From Gracilariopsis chorda (Eukaryota > Rhodophyta > Florideophyceae > Gracilariales > Gracilariaceae): a stretch of 64,000 bases of DNA. This document shows positions 40,550-51,700 of the stretch, one piece after another; the first letter of the stretch is position 1, and every line of letters starts with the position of its first letter. The DNA lies in the NCBI GenBank assembly GCA_003194525.1, contig NBIV01000168.1, forward strand, positions 1 to 64,000, given 5' to 3'. Under the pieces are notes generated by a model. It was not told the origin of the DNA and ran no database searches. It saw nothing but the letters and a program-made list of their open reading frames with translations. The position numbers and the translations under genes are program-made.

Positions 40550-40569
40550 TACCCTTGGCACCTTTGGTA
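40550..40569. promoter_or_regulatory. TACCCTTGG/CCTTTGGTA element in a divergent promoter
   Basis: The sequence TACCCTTGGCACCTTTGGTA stands 212 bp before the ferredoxin-MBL ATG and about 290 bp before the ARM-repeat ATG. It combines two half-overlapping copies of the recurring element. Confidence 0.5.
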
Positions 40570-40857
40570 ATCCGTACGGCACTATACTCAACATCGCCGC
40601 ATGGGTGTGCATCACGGCGCGCAGATTTACGCAAAATGCGGCAGCCACGTGTGAGCTTTTGACGGATCAATGGGCATGGCTGCTTTGTAAATGATATCGG
40701 CAGGGCAGCCGTCGTCGACACCCAAAAAGTCGTCCTGGCCGCGAACCTGGATATCTACAACCGCCATTGCGAATGAGATTAACGCTCGAAGAACCCATCC
40801 GACGCGTGACGTGCTCAGAGAGTGCCGATCTCTCTATTCTTCAGAACAATCCCCAGA

Positions 40858-43299
40858 ATGCAATCATTCTCATGGCTTACGCGCTCAGCAGCCTGTTCTC
40901 TGGCTCGTCATGTTCGCCGAGCATCGCTCAACTCAGCTCGCGGCTCAAATCGTACTGCGGGACAGACCTCAATCCCAGTTCCTACGTTAACTGCGCTCGC
41001 GGGCGCAACCACCGCGGCGGGTTTGGTCGCTTACTGTGATGGAAATATGGCTATGCACGATCCGTCTCATCCATATATGAATGAACCAGCCAAATCTCTC
41101 AGTTCGAGACCAACTGAAGGCGTTGTTCCGGCATCTTTCAAATCGAATCAATCTCAGTACAGTTATCTTCTTGAGGAAGTCAGTAAGGGTGATGCTCAAG
41201 CAATCCACGCACTAGCACTACTGGTTAACGATCTGCACAACCACCCTGAACTGCTGGAAGCGAATGCCGTTTCAGCGCTAAGAGATGCGTTACAAGTCTG
41301 TGAAAAGGAACAGCAACTTCCACTTCGCCTTAATGTCGTGAGATTACTTGCTGATCTGTCCAAACAGCACCAGTCTCATGCTTTCTTTGCCAGAGCGGGT
41401 GTGATATCTGTTCTGGATCGTATCGTGGCGGAGAGTGCGGCCGGCATGAAAGCGGGCTGGTTAGATTGGTTGTACAGGCAATTTACGTTCGGATCAGCCG
41501 AACAGAAGGATACTTCGAAAGAAGAAGCCAAACCAGCTGATTCTCCGTTCGTCCCAATATCGCCCCCAGGAGACGCAATTATCGACTATCTGACCAAAGA
41601 TATACAAATGTCCTCAACACCTCTCGATCTACAAAATGGATTGGCATATCACGTCACGCGTTGTGTTGCTAACCTTGCTCGAGACACGGAGACACATCAA
41701 TCATTACTAGAAACCAGTATGCTGCAAAACCTATGTGATATGCTTAACAGTTTTTCCCCAGAAAACCTGAGCAGCGACGAAATCCTATCCGAAACTGCAC
41801 GCCATACAATTCTTGCAGTAAGTGCCCTTAGCAAGAGCGCTGCAGAACCTGTCATACACTCAAGTGCTCACAAAGCTCTCATTGCCTTTGCTCAATGTGA
41901 CGACACAGTTGCTCAAACTTATTCATGCGGTGGTATTCGAAATCTGACGAGGCATGAGCATGCACAGAAGCATGAGGATATCGCACGTGTTCATCGTGAA
42001 CTTGTGGTCTCGAAAGTGGTCGATGCGCTGAAGTCGGGAATGGCCGCAGCTTCTGGGCAAACGAGAGTATTTGCTCTTCTGGCATTTGGAGACCTCATGA
42101 CCACTCCACATCCCAAGGCAGATCTTATTCGAAAACGCTTGGAACCAGCGTATCAAGTATTTGCTGGGATGCTGAAGGACAAGAATCCCGCCATTTCGCG
42201 AGCTGTTTCTCGCGTACTGATCAGTATTTTTGGAGACGAGAATAAGTCGTCCGGAGCCCCACCAGGGCTTGCAAAGCTCGTTGCAGAGAATAGTGGACAA
42301 CTTGTGAATGGGGGCGTCGCGCGTGGTGACATGTCAGCTTTGGTTGCTGTGCGTGCGATGTGCAACGATGAAGTTGTCGCTAAGGAGATGGTTGACAAAG
42401 GGTTGTTGGAGGTCCTGATCCTTGGGGTGAAGAAAGGGAACAGTGAATTCCTTCACAAGTGCACTGCTGCGTTAAGCTCCCTTAGCAACTGGACCGAGCT
42501 GTCTCAGTTGATTGGATCTCGGGGTGCGCTGAAAGCCGTTCTTTTGCGACCAAGTATGGAAGATGGTGCGCGTTACGCTGCTGCATTCCTGGCAAACCTA
42601 GCGAGGAACCCCGATTTACAAGTGGAGATTGCCCACGGTGGATTGCGAATCTTGCTAACTGCCCTTTCATCCAAGGACGAAAACGCGAGACGGGAGGGAG
42701 TAAGAGGGCTGTACAATCTTTCCCTTGGTGGTATCACTAAGATCATGGTCGCACAGAGCAGCGCCATGGTCCCCTTGATAAAAGAGGTTTCTCGATCTTC
42801 TGGGGAAACCCGCCGATACGCAGTGAGTACACTTGCTGATATGTCAAGTTCTTTGGAACGTGCTACAAAATTCATCGAAGCTGATGTGTTGGGTGTGCTC
42901 CTAAAAGCCGTCAAAGACGATGAGACGCTCTCATGTAACGTTGCAAGATGCATCAGCCAGTTGTCTCAAGTGGCCGAAGTGCATGGTTTACTAGCCAAGA
43001 GCGGGGCCGTTGAGTGGTTGGTGGATATGATATCGCGAAATGGGGGCAGGGGAGAGAGAGCTGGCGATGTGCTGCTTTACTCTATGATTGCAATTAGCAA
43101 TATTTCCTACTCTCCGGGCATTACGAGGAGCACTCTTCGCGGATGCGGGGCTGTTCCGTTACTGAAATCGTTGTCCTCATCTGGAATGAGCAGTCCTATG
43201 GTGCTCATGGGAGCTAAACAGGCATTGAAGAATATCAAGGGCGATAATCCTGCTTTGTTACCAGCGGAGAATATCTCTCCGCCGCCAAAACCAGCATGA
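40858..43299 (+). CDS. ARM-repeat protein with mitochondrial-type N-terminus
   Basis: From the first ATG the product has 813 residues. The N-terminus MQSFSWLTRSAACSLARHVR is an amphipathic, Arg-rich presequence, followed by a hydrophobic stretch TLTALAGATTAAGLVAYC that may be a membrane anchor. The remainder consists of armadillo-type helical repeats: CVANLARDTETHQSLLETSM, GGIRNLTRHEHAQKHEDI, YAAAFLANLARNPDLQVEIA and REGVRGLYNLSLGGITKIMV. ARM arrays bind other proteins; no known partner can be named. The gene has no introns. Confidence 0.75.
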   Translation: MQSFSWLTRSAACSLARHVRRASLNSARGSNRTAGQTSIPVPTLTALAGATTAAGLVAYCDGNMAMHDPSHPYMNEPAKSLSSRPTEGVVPASFKSNQSQYSYLLEEVSKGDAQAIHALALLVNDLHNHPELLEANAVSALRDALQVCEKEQQLPLRLNVVRLLADLSKQHQSHAFFARAGVISVLDRIVAESAAGMKAGWLDWLYRQFTFGSAEQKDTSKEEAKPADSPFVPISPPGDAIIDYLTKDIQMSSTPLDLQNGLAYHVTRCVANLARDTETHQSLLETSMLQNLCDMLNSFSPENLSSDEILSETARHTILAVSALSKSAAEPVIHSSAHKALIAFAQCDDTVAQTYSCGGIRNLTRHEHAQKHEDIARVHRELVVSKVVDALKSGMAAASGQTRVFALLAFGDLMTTPHPKADLIRKRLEPAYQVFAGMLKDKNPAISRAVSRVLISIFGDENKSSGAPPGLAKLVAENSGQLVNGGVARGDMSALVAVRAMCNDEVVAKEMVDKGLLEVLILGVKKGNSEFLHKCTAALSSLSNWTELSQLIGSRGALKAVLLRPSMEDGARYAAAFLANLARNPDLQVEIAHGGLRILLTALSSKDENARREGVRGLYNLSLGGITKIMVAQSSAMVPLIKEVSRSSGETRRYAVSTLADMSSSLERATKFIEADVLGVLLKAVKDDETLSCNVARCISQLSQVAEVHGLLAKSGAVEWLVDMISRNGGRGERAGDVLLYSMIAISNISYSPGITRSTLRGCGAVPLLKSLSSSGMSSPMVLMGAKQALKNIKGDNPALLPAENISPPPKPA

Positions 43300-44102
43300 T
43301 CACGAAGGAATGCCCTCTTTGTTAGAGGCTGTTGTATTTTGCAACCACATCTTGTTTGCCGTACATTCTCAGATCTCCCAGGTTGGTGTAAGAGATTTTC
43401 AACAAATTCTATGCGCTGATGGGCTGTAGGTTTGTATATAGTACGAAGGGTATGCATGGAGGTACCGACGACCTGCGAAATGCGTTTGCCACCGGTGATG
43501 ATCAATAGGTCTACCCGCGACTTGATTCCCTGAGAGGCTGTCCGGGCGACAGATGAACTGCTCTACGTTTCTGACCTCCAGTCTTAGCCACCAAGCGCTT
43601 AAGAGTATGGGGATAGGGGTTATAGGGATGGCCTTACAACAGGGTTAAAGGGTTAGCGGTCGTTATGATTGCTGGACTTCTAACTTTCCGCTCCCCATCG
43701 CATGCCGATGTTTCTTCACTGTGGCCAGTTGTGTTTACAGTATCTAAAATTATGTAGGCTGGCTAGAAAACACTTGCCAGTTGTCACGCCATGAACACAG
43801 GAAACGGAATGACATTCGGGATTCCCTCAGGGCAGATAACCATGTTGTACGAAGGGAACGTTATCTACCGACGTCATGACCTTTCTCAATACAACTACGA
43901 TAGGAATAGCAACCTAGTCTGACCCTTGACGTCCGAAATTTCAAGCACTGATAACCTCCTCGCTGCAAACCGTGGGACCTTGCTCTCATGAACGCTGAAA
44001 ACAACTCTACGTTACAGAAGCTTGCGATCAACTGTGTTGCGACACCCCTGAATCCGCCTTCTTGCGAAACGGTTAAGCTGTCGTCCGTACCTTTTTCGCA
44101 CA
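43300..44102. other. spacer with no recognised gene
   Basis: This is the probable 3' flank of the ARM-repeat gene and promoter of the next gene. It holds GGGTTAAAGGGTTAGCGGTC near 43642, akin to the GGGTTAGCGGTC elements elsewhere. No coding signal was seen. Confidence 0.5.
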
Positions 44103-44999
44103 ATGCCTCCGAGCCTACCACCGTTCATGTCACTTGCTTCCGACCATCCAAACGCAAATTCGCGTAATCTACGCTTACTTGTCGTCGCGGACCTAGGAGC
44201 GACGCCGCAGAGGATAGCCGCACTCTCACAGTGGCTTTCAGAGCACAGCTTTTCGTTCACTATCGACGCGGTACTTGCCATTGGAGTGTCCCGAGCACCA
44301 CCTCCTCATAAAGAACCACATCGATTAGCGGCCGAGCAAGGGAACGACGCTGCCACTATAGCAGAGCTGGAGCAGATCTGTCCTCGAGTTGTTTATGTTC
44401 CCGGTTTGTATGAAAGCTCTGCAAGCTGGGATACCAAGGCAGGTCCGCCCTTGTTATCCTCATCTAGCGTCAATGCGATCTCCGGGCCCGTATACCTAAC
44501 AAACGACTTGGTTGTTGTTCATAGAAGATTTGCCGATGGTCTCACAGAGAAGCCAATTCTTCAGCTACCGTCGTCATGGAAGAAAACTCTGCACGAGAAA
44601 CTAAGACCTCCGCGTCGATTTCGTGAGCCACCGCGACATTCCGCGATTGTTCTCAGCAGTAGCGAGCTTCCAAATCATTCAACTGGCTTATCTTTGATGC
44701 GCACAGTAAGATCGATGCTACACTTGAAGCGCAGTCCACCAGACTATGATCTTATTCTCATCATTGCACCTCCAAGAATGCAACGCGTCCCGTCTACTTC
44801 GAACGTTCTGAAGACAGCAGATCAAGTTATCGATCCTGGGCGATTCGTTGATGGATATTTCTGCATCATCGAACTGGAAAGACCAGATATTTGGGATCCA
44901 GTAAAAGAGCCAGAGGTAGACGATGCACAACTAGACAGCGAAACAGCTTGGGACCTTCTTCGCGTGGCCAAGTACAAATTAGATGGAGATCCAGACTAA
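44103..44999 (+). CDS. metallophosphatase-like protein with degenerate metal sites
   Basis: 298 residues. The order of blocks looks like a calcineurin-type phosphoesterase fold: RLLVVADLGATPQRIAALSQ (normally D-x-H), VVYVPGLYESSASW (normally GNHD/E), VYLTNDLVVVHRRF, YDLILIIAPPRM and a final GYFCIIELE strand. The metal-binding residues at the first and third sites are not conserved, so I think it has lost or changed the activity. The fold assignment is inference from the pattern. Its stop is only 15 bp from that of the convergent CIAO1 gene. Confidence 0.45.
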   Translation: MPPSLPPFMSLASDHPNANSRNLRLLVVADLGATPQRIAALSQWLSEHSFSFTIDAVLAIGVSRAPPPHKEPHRLAAEQGNDAATIAELEQICPRVVYVPGLYESSASWDTKAGPPLLSSSSVNAISGPVYLTNDLVVVHRRFADGLTEKPILQLPSSWKKTLHEKLRPPRRFREPPRHSAIVLSSSELPNHSTGLSLMRTVRSMLHLKRSPPDYDLILIIAPPRMQRVPSTSNVLKTADQVIDPGRFVDGYFCIIELERPDIWDPVKEPEVDDAQLDSETAWDLLRVAKYKLDGDPD

Positions 45000-45014
45000 A
45001 ACGTTTAGACACCG

Positions 45015-46040
45015 TTATCCGCGTTGTATGTCGTCGTCGACGTAGCGCCATACCCGAACTAGACCATCATCGCCACAGGACGCGAGAATGTTATCATGGA
45101 CGGGACTCCAGGCCACACGGTTGACATCTCCTGTGTGCGCTCGTTGTTCTCGGGCCACAACATCCCAAGACTCGGTCAAATTGGACGTAATCTGTTCATT
45201 AGATTGCGTATTTTGTTCCCTTTCATTCCTCTTCCTTAGAATACATATACAGTCATCGGCTCCGCCAGATGCAATAAGCGTTTTCCAATGTACGCACAGC
45301 GCTCCGTTGTCGTGTAGGTGATCAACACGCGCAGCTACCCGGAAAGTTGGGTAATTGCGCACTAGCTCTCTTCTCCACACGATGAGACTTTCATCAGATG
45401 AAACGCTAGCCATTGCGGCGCCTTCAAAAGCAACTCCCCAAACAGTTCCAGTGTGCGCGGAGAGAACCTCACTACAAAACCAGTCGTCTGCATCCTCCAC
45501 CCACACTCGCATGGTGTCATCATAGGAAGAAGAGACAAGAAGTTCACATTCTGGGTGCCATGCCACGTGCTTCACATCAGCTGAATGTCCATGCAGCACG
45601 GCAATGCAGTTATACTCGAAATCAAGACCAACCTCCCATATCCAGACGCTTCGATCTCGCGAACATGTTGCCAACAAGGCGCCCGATGAGCTGTATGCAA
45701 CGCTTTTGACTTCACTGTCGTGTCCTTCGAGGCACACGACGGGGTCAAATCGAGGGTTCTTACCGCCGAAGAGTTCAAGGACAGTGGCGGTGGCGTCGAA
45801 ACATGCAACTGCTAAAGAACGTCCATCCGGAGAGAAGGAAAGATCACGAGTGGTTCGTAGAAAAGCGTTTCCGCTGAAGGCAGTTATAAGTTGATAGGAG
45901 GACTCTCTTGGATTCAGTTTCCATAATCTGATAGTTTTGTCTGTTCCACAGGATACAAGAAGACCCGTAGGAGACCATTCGACTGCCCACACAGTCCCCA
46001 CATGGCCGCGCAACGTTGCCTGTAGCTCAAGGCGGCCCAT
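45015..46040 (-). CDS. CIAO1: CIAO1/Cia1, cytosolic Fe-S cluster assembly WD40 protein
   Basis: 341 residues in one exon, the usual length. It is a seven-bladed WD40 protein starting LQATLRGHVGTVWAVEWSPT, with repeats ending SCGTDKTIRLWKL, ATCSRDRSVWIWEV, SSSYDDTMRVWVED and ASCGDDGLVRVWRY. The blades LEGHDSEVKSVAYS, LHGHSADVKHVAWHPECE and SAHTGTVWGVAFEG match the CIAO1 pattern. CIAO1 works with CIAO2 and MMS19 to insert Fe-S clusters into cytosolic and nuclear enzymes such as polymerases and helicases. Confidence 0.93.
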   Translation of the reverse strand: MGRLELQATLRGHVGTVWAVEWSPTGLLVSCGTDKTIRLWKLNPRESSYQLITAFSGNAFLRTTRDLSFSPDGRSLAVACFDATATVLELFGGKNPRFDPVVCLEGHDSEVKSVAYSSSGALLATCSRDRSVWIWEVGLDFEYNCIAVLHGHSADVKHVAWHPECELLVSSSYDDTMRVWVEDADDWFCSEVLSAHTGTVWGVAFEGAAMASVSSDESLIVWRRELVRNYPTFRVAARVDHLHDNGALCVHWKTLIASGGADDCICILRKRNEREQNTQSNEQITSNLTESWDVVAREQRAHTGDVNRVAWSPVHDNILASCGDDGLVRVWRYVDDDIQRG

Positions 46041-46419
46041 CGCCGTACGGTTCGACTTCCAGAGACTAAATTTGCTGATATGAGGGAATTGGCTAAGTCT
46101 AATCTGGGAGCGGGGTCTCGAACGTGACGGGTATATATGGAGCTGTTATTGCTGCGCAAAGTAGTGCTCGAGAAGGAGAATTCTCAGCGGTGGCGCTTTT
46201 GAGCGTAGGCGCTAGCGCTGGTTTAGTGACTTGGTGACGATGCTCACTCAATGAGAATGTGTCAAGGTGTTGATCCGGTGCGACGGTCACTTCTAGTTTC
46301 GCATGAGCCCTCCCGTACAGGTAGAAGGGGTAGACTTTTCCTCAATGTCGCATGTGAGAATTTTTGAAACCAAAGCACCTAACATTTCAGTCGACGTGTC
46401 CTCCGAAGAGCATTAACAC

Positions 46420-46441
46420 TACCCAAGGGTATACCCTGGTA
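46420..46441. promoter_or_regulatory. TACCCAAGGGTA element in a divergent promoter
   Basis: A perfect 12 bp palindrome TACCCAAGGGTA (46420-46431) is followed at once by TACCCTGGTA (46432-46441). It lies 380 bp before the CIAO1 ATG and about 170-190 bp before the phosphatase ATG. Confidence 0.55.
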
Positions 46442-46609
46442 CGAGTCATAGCCTATGACGACGCAAGATAATCGGCTGCTGATGTAAGTGTTCCGCCTCA
46501 ACAGCCTTTAAGAGGTTACAACTCAGTCTTCTTGTTCTCAATTCATGACGAACCTGCATAGCGTTGCGGAAACAGTTTTGAACCAGCGAGCGCCCATCAG
46601 TTCTTCACC

Positions 46610-48149
46610 ATGACGGACAAAACAGTCCACCCTTTCCCGCTGTTTTTCGACTCCGACTGCGCTGGCGTACATGGTGAAAATCTCGAGTGCGTCCAGCCAA
46701 TTCCGTGGCCTGGCATCGATAACGTCAACATAACCTATGTGAAAGCACTCGCCGCACGACTTTTCGCAGCGTCTTATCGGTCTCCCGACTTACTCAATCT
46801 TTTCGCCATACGCAAAGTCCATTTAACAAAACTTCTAGTCCACTCGAAAGACCTCTTCATCAGGGAGAACAACATTGTCGACGTTGTCGTGCCTTACGAC
46901 GGATGCGTGCGCGTTTTCGGCGACACGCACGGAGATTTGCACTCCTTAATCGAGGCGATAAGCACGGCGGGCCTTCCTACGCAGACCAACATTTTTGTGT
47001 TTGCTGGCGATTGCGTAGATCGTGGATGTTGGGGTGTAGAGGTCGTTGCGCTTATTCTTGCTCTCAAGTTGCACAGTCCGTCTCACGTGTTTTTCTTGCG
47101 CGGAAATCATGAAACTACCGGTTGCACAAGGCGGTACGTCACATGCACTCTTTAATACCGCGCTCACGTACGTGTTACAACACGTTTATCTGACCTATTC
47201 TTGGTACTGTACGTTTTCAGCTATGGTTTCCTGGACGAGGTGAAACGGAAGTATGATATGAAGACTTTAGACGCCTTTTCGAAGACCTTCCGGGAGCTTC
47301 CCGTCGCAGCCGTGTTGCGTTCTTTACCTGCAAACCAATCATGTACTCCGGTTGCCGTACATCCAGCTGCAGGAAAGGTTCGCCGCAGACCGAAGAGAGG
47401 TAAACGTAAGGAGGGCCCTTTAATTGACTCAGCACCTGTCGGACAAGGATGGCGTGCCACTCCAGTTCCAGGAGAAAAGCGGGTATTGGTCGTTCATGGT
47501 GGTCTTTTCCGTTCCTGGAAAGCCCAAAAGCGCTGTGTCATGACTATTGGAGATCTTGTAGACTTAGCTGAGGTCAATCGGAGAGAAGACGATCCCTACG
47601 AATGCCTCCTAGAAGATGTCATATGGAGTGACCCCTCTGCTAAGAATGAAGTATCATGCAACTTACTAAGAGGCGCAGGAATTTTGTTCGGCTCAGGAGC
47701 GGTACAGAGTTTCTTTAAGCGAAACGGTCTACATGGCATGATTCGTGCGCATGAGGGACCTGATATGCGCGAACGTCGCAAGGATATGAACAACGTGGAT
47801 AACGGCTATTCGGTCGACATGGAGCTCGCTGAGGGCTACGTTGCCACCGTTTTCACAGCAGCTAATTATCGTACGTTTCTAACCTGAAAGTCTTCTTATG
47901 TTGAGGCCAAGGAAGTACTGACCATCGACATCTTACTCTGAATCCTTCTTTACAAACGCAGCACCAGATCAGCCACGCGGGAACAGAGGGGCTTTTGCAA
48001 CTATCTATGGAAAAGGGACTGAAAAGAAACAAGCGTTGCCAGAGTTTACGTCTTTTGAAAAGCGAGGTGCACCAAGAGGACCTGAATTGTTCTACATGCC
48101 CGATCAGTCCGACCAATCCGCTACTCCGCGCAACAGCTTCTCGAAATAA
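46610..48149 (+). CDS. PP7-like PPP-family Ser/Thr phosphatase (spliced)
   Basis: Exons 46610-47133, 47221-47870 and 47962-48149 (introns of 87 and 91 nt, GT...AG) give 453 residues. Catalytic motifs are intact: GDTHGDLH, FAGDCVDRGCWGVEVVAL, FLRGNHETTGCTR-RYGF across the first intron, and LVVHGGLFRSW. The VDRG-x-W-G-x-E variant and the Trp-rich entry (PWPGIDNVNITYVKALAARL) are as in plant PP7. A basic insert (RRRPKRGKRK, about residues 225-235) may be a nuclear signal. The second intron is followed by PPDQPRGNRGAFATIYGKGT, the last conserved strand. Plant PP7 acts in light and stress signalling. Confidence 0.87.
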
Positions 48150-48761
48150 CTGATCGTAGCCCGGAGTCCAAAGTCGTTCTTATTGTATCCATCTACTGCT
48201 CACTTTTTGATCTCAAACGCATGATAACGAGGCTACACAGAATTCTTCAACCGAAGTATATTGTGTATTGTTTTCTATCGGCTACAATTGCTCGACGTTA
48301 TGGCAGTACAGGTCTTGTCGTAACCATCTTTCTTTATGGACACTACAGCAAAGCATATAGCCGGGAATGAATGACATAGTATTATAATTCTCAGTCGGCT
48401 CATCATCAGTTAGAGAGCCGTGAAATGTATTGGAGCATTCAGGAATTATGTGAGCACATGTTGCAACTTAGATGTAGAAGATCTCAGTTCTCTTTTGTTC
48501 TGTTTTTTACTTTTAATATGGAGATGTATAGAGGTGCACGTAGAGCATATCTCATCTTACTGATACCGTTGCGCGTTATCTGACATGCATCATCTAGCTG
48601 AGCATTTGACAAATCGTGGACCGCGCTTCGTGGCCTATTCTTCCCATATAGAACACATTTACATTCGTGCACGCTTCCCAAAGAATCCGTAAATGCTGCT
48701 TGTATTTAATCTACCTTCTCAGTTCTCTTCCGATCGGCGATGTCTTAATGTCTACACTGAG
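48150..48761. other. spacer between convergent genes
   Basis: This is the 3' region of the PP7-like and Brr2 genes. No gene, RNA gene or repeat was recognised. Confidence 0.6.
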
Positions 48762-51700
48762 TTAAGATATATCTACAACAAAGCTATCTTCTTGATCGCA
48801 ATCAATGTAGGAATCAGAAAGCAGGTACAGTTGTAAACTGTGGTGGCCTGACGGAGGTGAGTCGAAAACAAGTTTGACCTTTGCCCGCTGCTTCAACGCT
48901 ATGAACTTTAAGTTCAGCAGGGTGTTCGTCTCCGGATTTCCGACAATCACCCACCATCCTTCTTCTTTTGTGTCTGGATAGAGAGGGGCACTTACCGTTG
49001 GAACTACTTCGATATTACTCGCTTCATCTTCAGCTTCTTCTTCTTCACTCCGCGATATAACGGCCATCACTCGTGTCGTAGTTAGACCATCATCATCAGT
49101 ACTGTTCTTCACAGACTCGACAACAAAATCGTCCAAATTTGGAACCAATTGACAAGCTTCCGAAACTGCCATTACTTGCTTACTGCTCAAGGATTTCAAT
49201 ATGTCGGCCCGATCGTTGTCCTCCATTTCGAGAAAGCCAAAGATATCGGTTACGTCGTACTTTTCTTTCAGAGTAGTTGCGATATGCTTGTCAATATGTG
49301 GAAGTTGCATTAGCGGCAACTCATGATCCCAAAGCCCTTGAACGAGCATCTGGCCAAGCTCGATGGCCGCTAGAACAGGTTTGAGCCAACCATTACTGGC
49401 TATTACATCCACCATAGCTCTGAGCAACCGAACGCCTATGAGAACGATTCGTTTTTGATCTTCTAGGAAGTCATACGGAATAGACTCACGAGTTAAATGG
49501 GCTTGAAGAAGGAGGTGAGCCTTCACGTGAGGACTCGAATAGGAAGTTGTGTTGGCATCCTCAAGCGACACTGGAACTCGCGCTGCTAGATTTCTCAGTA
49601 CATCTTCATCTCCTAGTCGCACAGGGATCTCTCCAAACTCTGAGGCCAGTGACAGTATGTCAATAAGGCCTCTAAGTTTTGTCTTCGGAGTAATTGATGA
49701 TGCAAACAACTCGACAGTTGCATGTCTAATATAGAAATGTGCGGCAATTCTCCCAATGTTCAGGGAGCTGATAGACACATCTTCCTCTGCATCTGCGGCG
49801 ATACATCTGGAAGACTCTAGATCAGATAGAGCAGTTTCCACCAACTCTGAGAGGTTATTCGAAATTTCTGCTGGCGAGGTCCCGTTCATACCGTAATAAT
49901 TCGGATTCTTGGGTAGGCGTCTGTAGAAGAATGTCCAAGTGAGGTAATCCACGGCCTCTTGTTTGGATTCAATAACTCCCGCTTCTATCTCCGCGTTGAA
50001 ATGGTCCGCAAGAAATCGCCGTAATTGCGATTCAACAGGTAGAGGTTCCAAAGTGTACGTTTCGTAGTGCTCGCGCAGTGAAGGGTCTGTTATAACTACC
50101 GCTGACCCCAGGTGAGAGTCATCATATGCGTCCCGTGTCGAGCAGACCATCTTCAAGAGATCGCTAGAGCTGTATTCTGCCCGACGAGTAGCATAAGCCC
50201 CGTTATCGTCGTAGGATGTTCCAGCTACAACAACTAGGTAGGCCTTGGAGTTGATCGATCTCCAACATTGGCTTGAAGTTGCGACCAGGACAGTACATTT
50301 TCGCTCAGCAAACAGCTGTTTTGCAATTGCTTGTTCCACTTGATCCAAATTCTCATGTACGTAGCCCACTCCAGAAGATAATGTCTGCCGCAAACTTCGT
50401 GTCTGTATTTGCTCCATCATTGTACTAGGAACGGATGAAAGATCACCGAATCGATTTGGATTTCCACCTTGCGATGCCAAAACAGTCAACTCGAGTGCAA
50501 CATTCTTCGCCATCTTTCGTGATGATACAAAGACGAGAGTAGACTCGTTTCCTTTTCCAATATGCTTTTGTATAGAGTTAAACACCGGTTTTGCAAGTGA
50601 TGCGGCTCTCGTACTTCGTGGACCACGTCTGAATGTAGAATCTATTACTTCCAGCTTCAAGTCTCTGCATAGACTTTTCGGGTGGAAAGAAAAAACTGCT
50701 GCCGGAGGCGCTCCTATCCAATGTCCAATGTCTCTAGCATTTGCGATTGGGTCGCTGAGGGCAATAATTCTCATCCCTTCGATCCCACTCTGAGCAGCCT
50801 CTGCAGCCATATATCTCGCACGGGATCCAACAACCTCCATCGCAGATCCAGCGCTGCTCTGCTCGGACAGATGATGCACACCGTCAAGAATAATCAAGCG
50901 GATCTTCTTGATTATCTTGCCCTCTCGCTTTTGCCGCCATCTCCTCGAGAACATGTCCCAACGCTCAGGGGTAGTGAATACAAGTGCCCCCGAGGTTGAG
51001 CGGAGAAAGCTTATTTCTTCACTTCTGTCGGACTGGAATTTTCCAACTGACAGTCCCAAGTGTTTCCCGAGTCCAGTGACGAGGGATTCGTACTTATGGT
51101 CGAGGGCCACCTCTCCTCTTCCAACGACCCAAACCGCGGTAGCCGTGGGATTCTGAGAGAAAAGTCTTGCTACGCATAGTTCGCCGCACTTGTCCCTTTC
51201 CTCACCAGGAAGAGAGGCAACCACAGAATTTGTTTCCGACTCAAAAAGCACATCAAAAAGCTGGGTTTGTAGTCTTGTTAGGTGAGAGGATTCTCTCGCA
51301 AAATACTCTCTAATCTCCGACATGGCTTCTCGATATGCAAGCTTGCCTTCATCTTCAATTGAAACCATTGAGTCCTCGTCGCTGAACGCTTTAGCGACAG
51401 ATAGTAATCTCGTATCCAATAGCCTAGTATATGGCACAAACTTCTCCGGCAGAACTAAGGACCGAAAAGATAACGGTACCACTGTAGGGGGTGCTATCCA
51501 TCTGTCACTTGAGCATCGAATAAAGTACTGGGGAGGTTGTGGAGCTGTTAGCTTAACTGTGAATGTGAGAGAGTGTTCCTCAGAGGCAACAGCCGGCCTT
51601 AAGAAAAAAAGTTCCGAATGAAGTAGGATTTCAGAGTCAGCGTCTTCAACCACAATCCAGAAGCCTTCTCCTGATTTATGTATCTTTCTGTCGTATCTGA

